Below are positions 50,462 through 58,867 of a stretch of 64,000 nt of DNA, piece after piece. The position numbers were made by a program, and so were the translations under genes. Where the stretch lies: positions 6,622 to 70,621 of the forward strand of contig JACJYN010000016.1 in NCBI GenBank assembly GCA_020636095.1. Reading direction: 5' to 3'. The notes under the pieces were generated by a model. That model searched no databases. It saw only the letters and a program-made list of their open reading frames with translations, and had not been told where the DNA came from. The stretch comes from Lewinellaceae bacterium. Lineage in GTDB: Bacteria; Bacteroidota; Bacteroidia; Chitinophagales; Saprospiraceae. Position 1 is the stretch's first letter; each line of letters starts with the position of its first letter.

Positions 50462-51598
50462 ATGTATAGCGATTACCTCAGCCTCATTGTCGAAGTATCC
50501 GTGACGGTCTACGTCTTTCTGCTGGGCCTGCCCATACTGGTCAACCAGATTTTCCTTCCGGAAGACCTGCGGCGGATGAGTAAGAAAAACTACGCCGCCA
50601 ACCTGATCAGCCAGGTGCTGGCCCTAACGGTCCTGTTGCTGGCCATCATTCTGGTAGCCTATCCCCGCACCCTTTTTTGGCTGATCCCCTTTGATGCCGG
50701 GCAGATTCCCGGCCGGGAAAAACTCATTACAGCCCTCTTTTTTGCGATGCTGTCGCTGACCCTGGTTTTTTTATACATTCATCTGGTGCGCTCTCAGGGC
50801 TATCGCGCCAAGGTGGTCCACATCATCAAGAAAAAGCTGATAGCGTCTTACCAACGCACCGGCAAGCTGGACCCCGCCTATCTGGATGACATGGAATACC
50901 TGGGAATCTATTCCAAAGGGGGAGCGGAAACCCGTATCGTTATTCAGGCGTTGGAGGAGCTGCAAAAAAAACTGAAGATCGACAGCACGCCCGGGCCTGA
51001 TAATGACGCCCTCATCCTGCTGATCGAGATTCTTTGCAATTCGGTGGCCAATTCCACCGAATCCGGCAGCCGATCCAATATGATCGAGGTGCTGGCTATT
51101 TACAAGGACATTCTGATGGAATTGAAAATGTTGTCCACCGAAGAAAATCCGCTTATCCAGGGCAATGAGACCCTCAAGATCAAGGATTGCACCTACAAGA
51201 TTGCCCTGGCCTCCCTCAAAAAGGATTATTCCGACATGATGCCCCGGGTGCTTAGCGTACTGAGCCTCATCCCCGGTTCTTCCGACAAGCTCTTCGACAT
51301 CGGGCTGTTGGCGCTGGACAAGAAGCAGTTCCAGGTCGCCACCAACGTCCTCTCTGAAATGATGGATCGCGACAACCTGGACGGAGTCATCATGAACAAT
51401 TACTTCGGAATGATCGCCCATTTCTATTTTTCAGGCGACGCGGCGCGTTTCTGCGCCCGCCGTTCTCTGGAAAGCAATAAGGTGGAGGTGACAGAAAAGG
51501 CGCTGTCAGATGCCCGCAACTACCACTACAACCTATGCAACTTCCCGACGGTGGACCTGATCGAAAAACTGGACGCGACTGATTTATCTGGCGGGTAA
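50462..51598 (+). CDS. Membrane protein with cytoplasmic helical repeat domain, unknown function
   Basis: A 378-residue protein with three predicted helices in the first 115 residues (VYVFLLGLPILVNQIFLP, LALTVLLLAIILVAYP, ALFFAMLSLTLVFLYIHLVR). Each sits near charged residues. The remaining 260 residues look soluble and helical (ETRIVIQALEELQKKLKI, ALDKKQFQVATNVLSEMMDR), like a TPR/HEAT-type scaffold. I do not recognise the family. It follows the PAS kinase and receiver genes in the same direction, so it may be the membrane partner or output of that pair (inference from position). Confidence 0.7.
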   Translation: MYSDYLSLIVEVSVTVYVFLLGLPILVNQIFLPEDLRRMSKKNYAANLISQVLALTVLLLAIILVAYPRTLFWLIPFDAGQIPGREKLITALFFAMLSLTLVFLYIHLVRSQGYRAKVVHIIKKKLIASYQRTGKLDPAYLDDMEYLGIYSKGGAETRIVIQALEELQKKLKIDSTPGPDNDALILLIEILCNSVANSTESGSRSNMIEVLAIYKDILMELKMLSTEENPLIQGNETLKIKDCTYKIALASLKKDYSDMMPRVLSVLSLIPGSSDKLFDIGLLALDKKQFQVATNVLSEMMDRDNLDGVIMNNYFGMIAHFYFSGDAARFCARRSLESNKVEVTEKALSDARNYHYNLCNFPTVDLIEKLDATDLSGG

Positions 51599-51677
51599 CT
51601 GGAAAATCTCTTCTCAAAATATCAAAGAATGGGCTATATTGATGGTTATTTGCATTCTCCTCAAATAAATTATCTGT

Positions 51678-52934
51678 ATGCCTAAAGCTTTTATCCATTT
51701 TTTCTGCTTGTCCATATTGTCCATTCCAGCTTTTTCCCAACCCTACCTTCTCCAGCCCACCCGCGTCTTCGACGGACGGGAGATGCACGAAGGGTGGGCC
51801 GTCCTGGTGGAAGGCAACCGCATCACGGCGGCAGGCCCATCCACTTCCATCCCGGCGCCAAAAGAGGCGGAGGTAATCGAGCTACCTGGCCACACTTTGA
51901 TGCCTGGTATAGTCGAGGGCCATTCTCACCTCTTGCTGTACCCTTACAACCGGGCCGATTGGAACGACCAGGTGTTGAAGGAATCCAATGAGTTGCGGGC
52001 TATTCGCGGCGCAGTCCATGCGGAGAAAAACCTGATGGCGGGCTTTACCACCGTGCGCGAGTTGGGCTCGGAGGGCGCCGGCTACGCCGATGTGGCAATC
52101 AAGCAGGCCATTGAGCAGGGCATCATTCCCGGCCCGCGGCTGATCGTTTCGGGCAGGGCCATCGTCACTACCGGCAGCTACGGGCCTAAGGGTTTTAAGC
52201 CGGATTTTGAAGTGCCGTTGGGCGCCGAGCCGGCTGATGGCGACGCCCTTATTCGGGTGGTGCGTGATCAGATCGGCAAAGGGGCTGATTTCATAAAAGT
52301 CTACGCCGACTATCGCTGGGGGCCGAATGGAGCCGCCAAACCGACTTTCCTGCCGGAAGAACTGGAACTAATAGTAAAAGTCGCACGCAGTAGTGGCCGG
52401 GCGGTGGTGGCTCATGCTTCTACTGCCGAAGGCATGCGGCGAGCGGCACTGGCTGGTGTTGAAACCATCGAGCATGGAGATGATGGAACCGCTGAGGTGT
52501 TTCAACTTATGAAGGAGAGAGGCGTTGCCCTCTGCCCGACTCTGGCTGCCGGCGACGCTATCCTGCGCTATCGCGGCTGGGAAGGCAGCCCCGAAACAGA
52601 GCCGGAGCGGATCAAACAAAAGAAAAAGTCTTTTAAGCTGGCGTTAGAGTCGGGTGTAAAAATTGTGGCTGGGGGTGATGTTGGAGTGTTTGAACATGGT
52701 GAAAACGCCCGCGAGCTGGAACTCATGGTTGAGTATGGAATGGAGCCGTTGGAGGTTTTACGGTCTGCAACCTCAGGCAATGCGGAGGTATTTCACCTGC
52801 CGGAGCTGGGGCGCATTCAAAAGGGCTTTCTGGCGGATATCATCGCCGTGCAGGGCAACCCTCTGTCTGATATTTCCAGCCTGCGGGAAGTGAGGTTGGT
52901 GATGAAAGATGGGGTGGTGTATAAAAGGCCGTAA
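51678..52934 (+). CDS. Amidohydrolase family protein (imidazolonepropionase-like), exported
   Basis: A 418-residue protein with a short signal peptide (MPKAFIHFFCLSILSIPAFS). The TIM-barrel amidohydrolase signs are: first metal motif GHSH in PGIVEGHSHLLLYP (HxH), the carbamylated-Lys candidate in DFIKVYADYRW, then VVAHAS and TIEHGDDGT, both His, and GGDVGV, Asp. The C-terminal beta domain ends GFLADIIAVQGNPLSDISSL. Members remove amide or imide bonds in small molecules or dipeptides; prolidase-like and imidazolonepropionase-like types are both possible. It acts in the periplasm. Nothing in its neighbourhood narrows the substrate. Confidence 0.85.
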   Translation: MPKAFIHFFCLSILSIPAFSQPYLLQPTRVFDGREMHEGWAVLVEGNRITAAGPSTSIPAPKEAEVIELPGHTLMPGIVEGHSHLLLYPYNRADWNDQVLKESNELRAIRGAVHAEKNLMAGFTTVRELGSEGAGYADVAIKQAIEQGIIPGPRLIVSGRAIVTTGSYGPKGFKPDFEVPLGAEPADGDALIRVVRDQIGKGADFIKVYADYRWGPNGAAKPTFLPEELELIVKVARSSGRAVVAHASTAEGMRRAALAGVETIEHGDDGTAEVFQLMKERGVALCPTLAAGDAILRYRGWEGSPETEPERIKQKKKSFKLALESGVKIVAGGDVGVFEHGENARELELMVEYGMEPLEVLRSATSGNAEVFHLPELGRIQKGFLADIIAVQGNPLSDISSLREVRLVMKDGVVYKRP

Positions 52935-53036
52935 TTTGAGCTTGTTCCGAATTCGCTGTTCGCAAATCGCTAAAAATCGAGGGGCGTTTTAAATGACACA
53001 GAAAATTCAACGATCCCCATAATTTGCGTTGCTTCC

Positions 53037-53060
53037 ACTCACTCATTCATTCACTCACTT
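53037..53060. repeat. CACT/CATT simple repeat before the MFS start
   Basis: The 24 bases just upstream of the MFS start codon are built of ACTC and ATTC units (CACTCACTCATTCATTCACT and on). This microsatellite occupies the ribosome-binding region, so changes in its length could affect translation. Confidence 0.55.
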
Positions 53061-53061
53061 C

Positions 53062-54262
53062 ATGAAAAACCTCCTTACCCGCACCATCTGGTTACTCGGC
53101 CTGGTCAGCCTGTTCACCGACATGGCCAGCGAGATGCTGTATCCCATCATGCCTTTGTACCTGGAAAGCATCGGTTTTTCGGTATTGGGGATCGGAATCC
53201 TCGAGGGCATAGCCGAGGCTACCGCCGGACTGAGCAAGGGCTATTTCGGGAAGCTGTCTGATTATCGGGGCCGAAAGGCGCCGTTTGTGCAATTGGGCTA
53301 CCTGTTGAGCGCTCTGTCGAAACCCCTGATGGCCGTGTGGACGGCCCCCCTCTGGGTGCTGGGCGCCCGCACCACCGACCGCCTGGGTAAGGGCATCCGC
53401 ACCGGCGCCCGCGATGCCCTGCTGGCGGCGGAGGCTACCCAAGTACACCCGCGCCCGGGTGTTTGGTTTCCACCGGGGAATGGATACCCTGGGGGCGGCT
53501 ATCGGCCCCTTGCTGGCGTTGCTCTTCCTGTGGGCGTATCCGGGGTATTACCGCACTTTATTTCTACTCGCCGTTTTCCCCGGCCTCGCGGCAGTGGCTT
53601 TTACCCTTCTGTTGAAAGAGCCGGCTCATCAAGCGGAGCCTTCAAACCAGGCAGCAAAAACGGGAAGCCCCGGATTTTTTAGCTTTTTGAAATACATCCC
53701 GGAAAGCAGCCCGGCCTACCGGCGCCTCCTTTGGGGTTTACTGGTATTCGCCCTGGTCAACAGTTCCGACCTCTTTTTTGCTTTTGATGCTGAAGTACAA
53801 GGGCATCAGCGATTCTGTACTAATCGGGTTTTATATTTTTTACAACCTCGTATACGCCCTGGCGGCTTATCCGGCGGGTAGCCTGGCGGACCGCTGGGGG
53901 CTAAAACCAACCTTCATCAGCGGGCTGCTCGTCTTTGCTGCCGTTTACGGCGGAATGGTACTGGCTGGCACTGATTGGTGGCAGTTTGGTATACTCTTCC
54001 TGTTGTACGGTACCTGTACGCCGCGCTCACTGAAGGAGTGGGCAAGGCCTGGATCAGCAACCTGGCGCCGGCAGGAGAACGGGCGACGGCCATCGGTACG
54101 TATGAAGGGTTGCGTTCGGTGACTACCCTGCTGGCCAGTTCTCTGGCGGGGTTGATCTGGTTTCAGTTCAGCCCGGCAGCCTTGTTTGGGGCAACGGCGG
54201 GGGCGGTTCTGTTGATCATTTTGTATTTTATAGTCTACCAACCCAAGATGGATGAATTCTGA
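53062..54262 (+). CDS. MFS transporter, frameshifted in three places
   Basis: With the start at 53062 (MKNLLTRTIWLLGLVSLFTD) the first 125 codons are a typical major facilitator N-terminal part with the loop motif GKLSDYRGRKAPF (G-x-L-x-D-R-x-x-R-K type). The rest is in other frames: YTRARVFGFHRGMDTLGAAI and beyond from about 53440, KYKGISDSVLIGFYIFYNLV from about 53790, and LYAALTEGVGKAWISNLAPA from about 54020 to the stop at 54262. All pieces form one 12-helix MFS protein. The three indels have the same character as those in other genes here, so assembly error is possible. The substrate is unknown. Confidence 0.8.
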
Positions 54263-54395
54263 CTTGCTCTTTTCCCGCCTCGTTGCGTTGAAAAGCCTCG
54301 CCGTCCCTACGGATGCCTACGTTTTTCGCGTAATTTTCAGGTTTTGTTTGCTATGCATACGAAGAAAAAACGGTCTGGATCTCGAGAAATAAAAA

Positions 54396-55229
54396 TTACT
54401 TGATTTTTATTACAATACCATCCTGCAGTTTCTGACTCCTCAATTGCTCGAGGTAGGCCGCTGCCGATTTTTTACTGGCAAAAGAAGCGATCAGGATTTT
54501 GTAATACCCATCTCTTTGCCAGATGTAGAGGTTTTGCATGCCATGTTGCTGCAGCCGCTGTAGCTGGTTCCTGGCATTGTCCAGGTTGCTGTAGGAAGCC
54601 AATTGTATGGCATATCCGTTGGCGGTGGGGGGAAGGGTGGAATAATACCCTGTACCACCAATGTTGGCGACATTGGAGTAACTATTGCTGGCAGGGGGCT
54701 GCGCAGAACGATAATCATAGGCTGAAGGGGCTGGCTGGCTATAAGTTTGAGCTGCGGGCGCTCCCTTAGGAGAATAGGCCGTATTAGAATAGGGGGTGGG
54801 TGATGCCCCTTCCAATGTCCCGTTTCCCGGATTGGAATTAGACTGGCCTATCGTTTCCAGGCGAACCCTTGCCCGGCCTTTTTTCACCAGGCCGATTTTC
54901 ATGGCGGCGGCTTTAGACAGGTCAATGATCACATCGGGGTCAAACGGGCCGCGGTCATTGATGCGGACGACGACCGACTGGCCGCTGTCGAGGCGTGTCA
55001 CTCTCACCAGGGCGCCTTTAGGCAGAGTCTTGTGAGCTGCGGTAAATTCCTCCATTCGGTAAACTTCGCCAAGAGCGGTTCTTTTACCGTGCATATAATC
55101 TGCGTAATATACGGCATTACCTTCCTGAATGCTACCTGAACCGGACTGGGTATTGTAATTGTAATAATTCTGCGATTGAGCCTGTGGCAGGGAAAATAAC
55201 AACCCCGTAAGAATAAGAATATATTTCAT
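54396..55229 (-). CDS. RlpA-like protein with SPOR domain, paralog 1
   Basis: A 277-residue exported protein (signal peptide ending near PQAQSQN). The RlpA double-psi beta-barrel is at about 35-130: AVYYADYMHGKRTALGEVYR, TAAHKTLPKGALVRVTRLDS, VVVRINDRGPF, VIIDLSKAAAMKIGL. A Ser/Pro/Tyr-rich linker follows. A SPOR domain is at the C-terminus (YAIQLASYSNLDNARNQLQR). RlpA proteins cut or bind denuded glycan strands, and SPOR domains guide them to the division site. The NDRGPF motif is kept here. It is the last of three tandem paralogs read leftward. Confidence 0.9.
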   Translation of the reverse strand: MKYILILTGLLFSLPQAQSQNYYNYNTQSGSGSIQEGNAVYYADYMHGKRTALGEVYRMEEFTAAHKTLPKGALVRVTRLDSGQSVVVRINDRGPFDPDVIIDLSKAAAMKIGLVKKGRARVRLETIGQSNSNPGNGTLEGASPTPYSNTAYSPKGAPAAQTYSQPAPSAYDYRSAQPPASNSYSNVANIGGTGYYSTLPPTANGYAIQLASYSNLDNARNQLQRLQQHGMQNLYIWQRDGYYKILIASFASKKSAAAYLEQLRSQKLQDGIVIKIK

Positions 55230-55373
55230 GGTATAGAGTTTACGTTGATTGAATTTTGAACAAACTCTTTACGGGGCTTATAATGAGGTAGTGTGCAAAA
55301 CGGTAAAATCCGGAATATTTGGGATTTTACCAATTGTTTGCGGTAGAAACTTCTCCGAGTCCATAATGACAGC

Positions 55374-56246
55374 TTACCTGAGCTGTACGATGATCCCGTC
55401 CAATAGATATTGTTGTTTGAGGCTGCGGAGGTATTCGGCAGCATTGGCTTTATCATTGAACCGGGCGATCACCACCCGGTTGTTGCCATCTTTTTCCCAG
55501 ATATAGACATGCTGGACACCTTGATTCAGGAGTTGATTGACGTTGTTGACGGCAAGAGCAGCATCTTCATAAGAAGCCAGTTGGATGACGTAACCGGTGA
55601 TTCCCGGAGCAAGCGCTCTGCCGCTGTTTTGAACCACACTTGACATGCCACCGCCAGTGGAGGGCGCCCGATAGGCGCTGGCAGATTCGTAGGCCTCGGG
55701 TTGCGGGCTCGGATAAACAGTGCTCGTGGCGGGGGTATAACGGCTGTCCCGTGCTTGCAGTGTGCCACTGGAATAGTTGAATTCGCTATAGGGAGACTTG
55801 GCGGTAACCCGGCCGGCCCGGTTGCCGTCGGAAGAGTAGCTAATACCCTGTCGAGTAGAATAACCGGAGGGAAGATTGCCGCTTCCGTCGACTCTTTCGA
55901 TGCGAACCCGGAGTTTGCCGGCGGTGACCAGGCCGATCTCCATGGCGGCGGCACGGGAAAGGATGATCCTGCGCTCATTGTCGGGCGCCATTTTATCATT
56001 GATCCGTACTTGTACAGACTGTCCGTTGTCGAGCCGCGTAACCCGTACGATGGTCCCAAGGGGATAGAAAGGGTGGCCGGCGGTAAAGCCTTCTCTTTGG
56101 TATAATTCACCATAGGAAGTAGTTTGCCCCTGGAGGTCATCGGCATAGTAGACCGCAAGGCCTTCTTCGTAACTGTTGCTGCCGTATTGGGCGTTGAGCG
56201 CCCAATACGGCAGAGAGAGTAGCATCAGGATGATCTTGTTTCTCAT
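55374..56246 (-). CDS. RlpA-like protein with SPOR domain, paralog 2 (diverged active region)
   Basis: With the start at 56246 (MRNKIILMLLSLPYWALNAQ) it has 290 residues. The double-psi barrel is recognisable (LAVYYADDLQGQTTSYGELY, TAGHPFYPLGTIVRVTRLDN), but the region corresponding to NDRGPF reads NDKMAPDNERR. A SPOR domain follows (YVIQLASYEDAALAVNNVNQ). The changed motif suggests altered or lost lytic activity, perhaps leaving glycan binding. It lies between two paralogs, with a strong stem-loop (56268-56307) between its start and the upstream gene. Confidence 0.88.
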   Translation of the reverse strand: MRNKIILMLLSLPYWALNAQYGSNSYEEGLAVYYADDLQGQTTSYGELYQREGFTAGHPFYPLGTIVRVTRLDNGQSVQVRINDKMAPDNERRIILSRAAAMEIGLVTAGKLRVRIERVDGSGNLPSGYSTRQGISYSSDGNRAGRVTAKSPYSEFNYSSGTLQARDSRYTPATSTVYPSPQPEAYESASAYRAPSTGGGMSSVVQNSGRALAPGITGYVIQLASYEDAALAVNNVNQLLNQGVQHVYIWEKDGNNRVVIARFNDKANAAEYLRSLKQQYLLDGIIVQLR

Positions 56247-56267
56247 GTGCTGGAAGCGTTTAGGCCT

Positions 56268-56307
56268 GTCAGGTTTTTTCCCGAACAACTTCGGGAAAAA
56301 ACCTGAC
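56268..56307. terminator. Perfect 18-bp stem-loop with 4-nt loop
   Basis: GTCAGGTTTTTTCCCGAA (56268-56285) and TTCGGGAAAAAACCTGAC (56290-56307) pair perfectly. The stem sits 15 bp beyond the stop of paralog 3 and 21 bp before the start of paralog 2 on the same leftward strand. It probably ends or attenuates transcription from paralog 3, so the three genes need not be one operon. Confidence 0.65.
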
Positions 56308-56322
56308 ATACTCTAAAGATTA

Positions 56323-57084
56323 CTAGTCGAAACTAACAACGATGCCATTCTGCTTGTATCGTCTTTTGAAAGCGTCGAGGTAGCGGGCGGCGCTGGCTTT
56401 ATCCGGGAAGGAGGCGATCACCACTCGGTTATTGCCGTCTTTTTGCCAGATAAAGGCGTTTTCCACTCCTGCCGCTTTGAGTTTTTCGATCTGTTCAACC
56501 GAACTCTCCACTTTTTTAAAAGAAGCCAGCTGGATGCCGTAGCCAAAGGTAATCGGCGGCAGGATATAGCTGGCTGCCGGGAGGCGGGCGCTTTCCGGGG
56601 CGCCATACCCCTTAGGCGTTACATTTGGGACGACGTTTTCATAGGGGTTGGGTGCGCCGCCATAATAGTCATAGCTACTCAGCGGTGCAGCCGCATACGG
56701 GTTATCCTGCGCCGCGTAGGGGTTGGCGGGGGCGTACCCTACCTTTTCGACACGCACTTTGGAACGGCCCGTTTCAACCAGGCCGATCTGCTGAGCGGCT
56801 GCCTTGGACAAGCTGACGATATCCCGGCTATTGGCCGCAATACGGTCATTGACCCGTACATTAATAGAGCGGTTATTGTCCAGCCGGGTCACGCGGATGA
56901 TCGTTCCCAAAGGATAGCTCTTGTGAGCGGCGGAATATCCATCCATCAGATAGATTTCACCGAAAGCCGTCCTTTGTCCGTTGAGGGCATCAGCGTAGTG
57001 AACAGCGGTACCGGTCTCGACCTGCGCGTTCAGGCTGAAGAAGGATAGCAATAAGGATGCCAGGATAATAGTGGCCTTTCTCAT
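56323..57084 (-). CDS. RlpA-like protein with SPOR domain, paralog 3
   Basis: A 253-residue exported protein (MRKATIILASLLLSFFSLNA). The RlpA barrel (TAVHYADALNGQRTAFGEIY, SAAHKSYPLGTIIRVTRLDN, VRVNDRIAANSRDIVSLSKA) keeps NDR but not GPF. A Tyr-, Pro- and Asn-rich linker leads to a SPOR domain (YGIQLASFKKVESSVEQIEK). The role is presumed to be peptidoglycan remodelling or binding at the septum. It has its own upstream gap of 148 bp, so it may carry its own promoter. Confidence 0.88.
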   Translation of the reverse strand: MRKATIILASLLLSFFSLNAQVETGTAVHYADALNGQRTAFGEIYLMDGYSAAHKSYPLGTIIRVTRLDNNRSINVRVNDRIAANSRDIVSLSKAAAQQIGLVETGRSKVRVEKVGYAPANPYAAQDNPYAAAPLSSYDYYGGAPNPYENVVPNVTPKGYGAPESARLPAASYILPPITFGYGIQLASFKKVESSVEQIEKLKAAGVENAFIWQKDGNNRVVIASFPDKASAARYLDAFKRRYKQNGIVVSFD

Positions 57085-57232
57085 AAATGATTGGTTTTAA
57101 CGGAGGTTTTTGATATTGTGATTCCATTTTTGGCTGACAGCCTGGGGGGTATATAAATTGATTTATATCAATAACGAACAAAATCGGCTTTTTAGCGGAT
57201 TTCCCAAATATTTTTTTGAGGAAAAATTGCTG

Positions 57233-58687
57233 TCATAGCATAGTTGCCAGGTTTTCAACCTTTTCCAGCAGCCAACTTTTATTGAAAACAGCTCCTGCTG
57301 TTTCAATACTGCGCTGTAACTTCAATAATTCCTTTTGGCATTTATCTTTTGTATAATATCCCATATTGGCGCGCAGGTTGGCGGCCCGGCGGGTCAATTT
57401 AAAGAGGTTGTAGTACCCTTCCCGGCGTACGTCGGCCATGAGCTGATTGCGGTGTAAGTATTGTTTGAACGAATCGGTTAGGGAGCTTAGCGCTTCGTAC
57501 TCATCCAGGTCGTAGTAGGTGCGCAGCAATAAAGCCTTGGCGCCGAGGCTGTACCTCAGGTCCCGGTATTCTACCTGGATAAGGAGGCGAAGCACTTCAT
57601 CGTACTGTTGGGTGGCGTAAAAATAAGAGGCCAGGTTGAAGCGGTAGGCGTTTTCGCGGGCCTCCTCCGGCAACCTTTGCCGGTAGCTTTCGATGAAGTT
57701 TCGCACCCAGTCCATATCCCGAAGGCGGAGGCCGGTAGTCACAATATTTTTGTAATGCCATTCTGACAACACCCCGTTTTCCAACAGCAGCTTTCGTTCC
57801 AGCTGGGCCTTGTACAATTGGAAAACCTCTTCGAGAAAACGCTCTTCGCCTGCGTTGATCTTTTGAATGCAATAGTTCTGGAGATAATTGTAAATGGCTT
57901 TTTGCTCTACGATTGGAAGCGCAGACTGGTGCTGGTTCAGGGCGCGCAGTGCTTCGAAATAATAGGAGGGCGCCGGGTTGGATACCATCCGGTACAGCCA
58001 GTAGTACATGGCGATAGCCGGCTCTTTGCCCAGTTCGTCCAGATGGGCCTCAACTGCGGAAAGCGCCATTTCCTGCAGTGGATTCGAGTAGGACACCTTA
58101 AGGATGCGGCTGCGCACCTGCATTTCACAAGCGTCCCTCAGTTTTTCAGCCAGATAAAAACGGTCCAGGAAATATTGCTTGCGCTGCAGGCTGTCATCTG
58201 TCCGGCGCTCAGAAATGGTGTTGAAGTATTGGTCCGCCTCAGTTGCGGTCAGGTATTGCTTATAGTACCAGGTGCTGTCCCGCGTACCATTTTCCTGCTG
58301 GCTGGCTTCAACTTTGCTCAGCGTCTGTTTATAGAGCGATAACTGTTTTTTGGCGCGCAATTGCTGCAGCAGATAGGTATCCTGAAACTCTCCTGCCTGA
58401 TCTGCCTGCTCGACTTTCAGGAATTGTTCAGCCAGGCGCATACTATAGGTGAAGATCAGCGCCAGCTTTGCCTGGTCATGCCTTTGCCCGGGAAATATTT
58501 CCTGAAAGACTACCTTCCGCCCACAGTTTTTCTCCTCAAAATCAGGGAAAACAGCACTCAGGTAAGCCACCAGAGCCCTTACCCCTTCGTGTTTATTGAA
58601 GTAGGGAGAAAAGGCAAACTCCCGAAATCGGGTCATTTCCCGCCGTTCAAAACTTTGCAGCAAGCCTATTAGCTTGTTGTTTAGCAT
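57233..58687 (-). CDS. Large helical repeat protein, unknown function
   Basis: A 484-residue protein, nearly all helical, rich in Leu, Tyr, Arg and Glu. It has no signal peptide, membrane segment or known catalytic motif. It begins MLNNKLIGLLQSFERREMTR and carries repeats that look TPR/HEAT-like (AYRFNLASYFYATQQYDEVL, AKALLLRTYYDLDEYEALSS). It is probably a cytoplasmic scaffold of a lineage-specific family. It is transcribed away from the giant repeat gene, with 180 bp between the start codons; this gap is AT-rich and should hold both promoters. Confidence 0.7.
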   Translation of the reverse strand: MLNNKLIGLLQSFERREMTRFREFAFSPYFNKHEGVRALVAYLSAVFPDFEEKNCGRKVVFQEIFPGQRHDQAKLALIFTYSMRLAEQFLKVEQADQAGEFQDTYLLQQLRAKKQLSLYKQTLSKVEASQQENGTRDSTWYYKQYLTATEADQYFNTISERRTDDSLQRKQYFLDRFYLAEKLRDACEMQVRSRILKVSYSNPLQEMALSAVEAHLDELGKEPAIAMYYWLYRMVSNPAPSYYFEALRALNQHQSALPIVEQKAIYNYLQNYCIQKINAGEERFLEEVFQLYKAQLERKLLLENGVLSEWHYKNIVTTGLRLRDMDWVRNFIESYRQRLPEEARENAYRFNLASYFYATQQYDEVLRLLIQVEYRDLRYSLGAKALLLRTYYDLDEYEALSSLTDSFKQYLHRNQLMADVRREGYYNLFKLTRRAANLRANMGYYTKDKCQKELLKLQRSIETAGAVFNKSWLLEKVENLATML

Positions 58688-58867
58688 AAAAAATCCAAAT
58701 TTTTAGAGCGGTTTAAGTTTTTCAAAAAGCTGTTTGTCAGAGTGTTAGTGATTTTATAGACTTAAAATTAGTTAGAAAAAATCAAAAAATGATAAAAATA
58801 GTACTTTTTGTACAGGGAATAATATGGCATTTTTGTATCGTATCAAAACCTAAACCATCGCGCTGCT

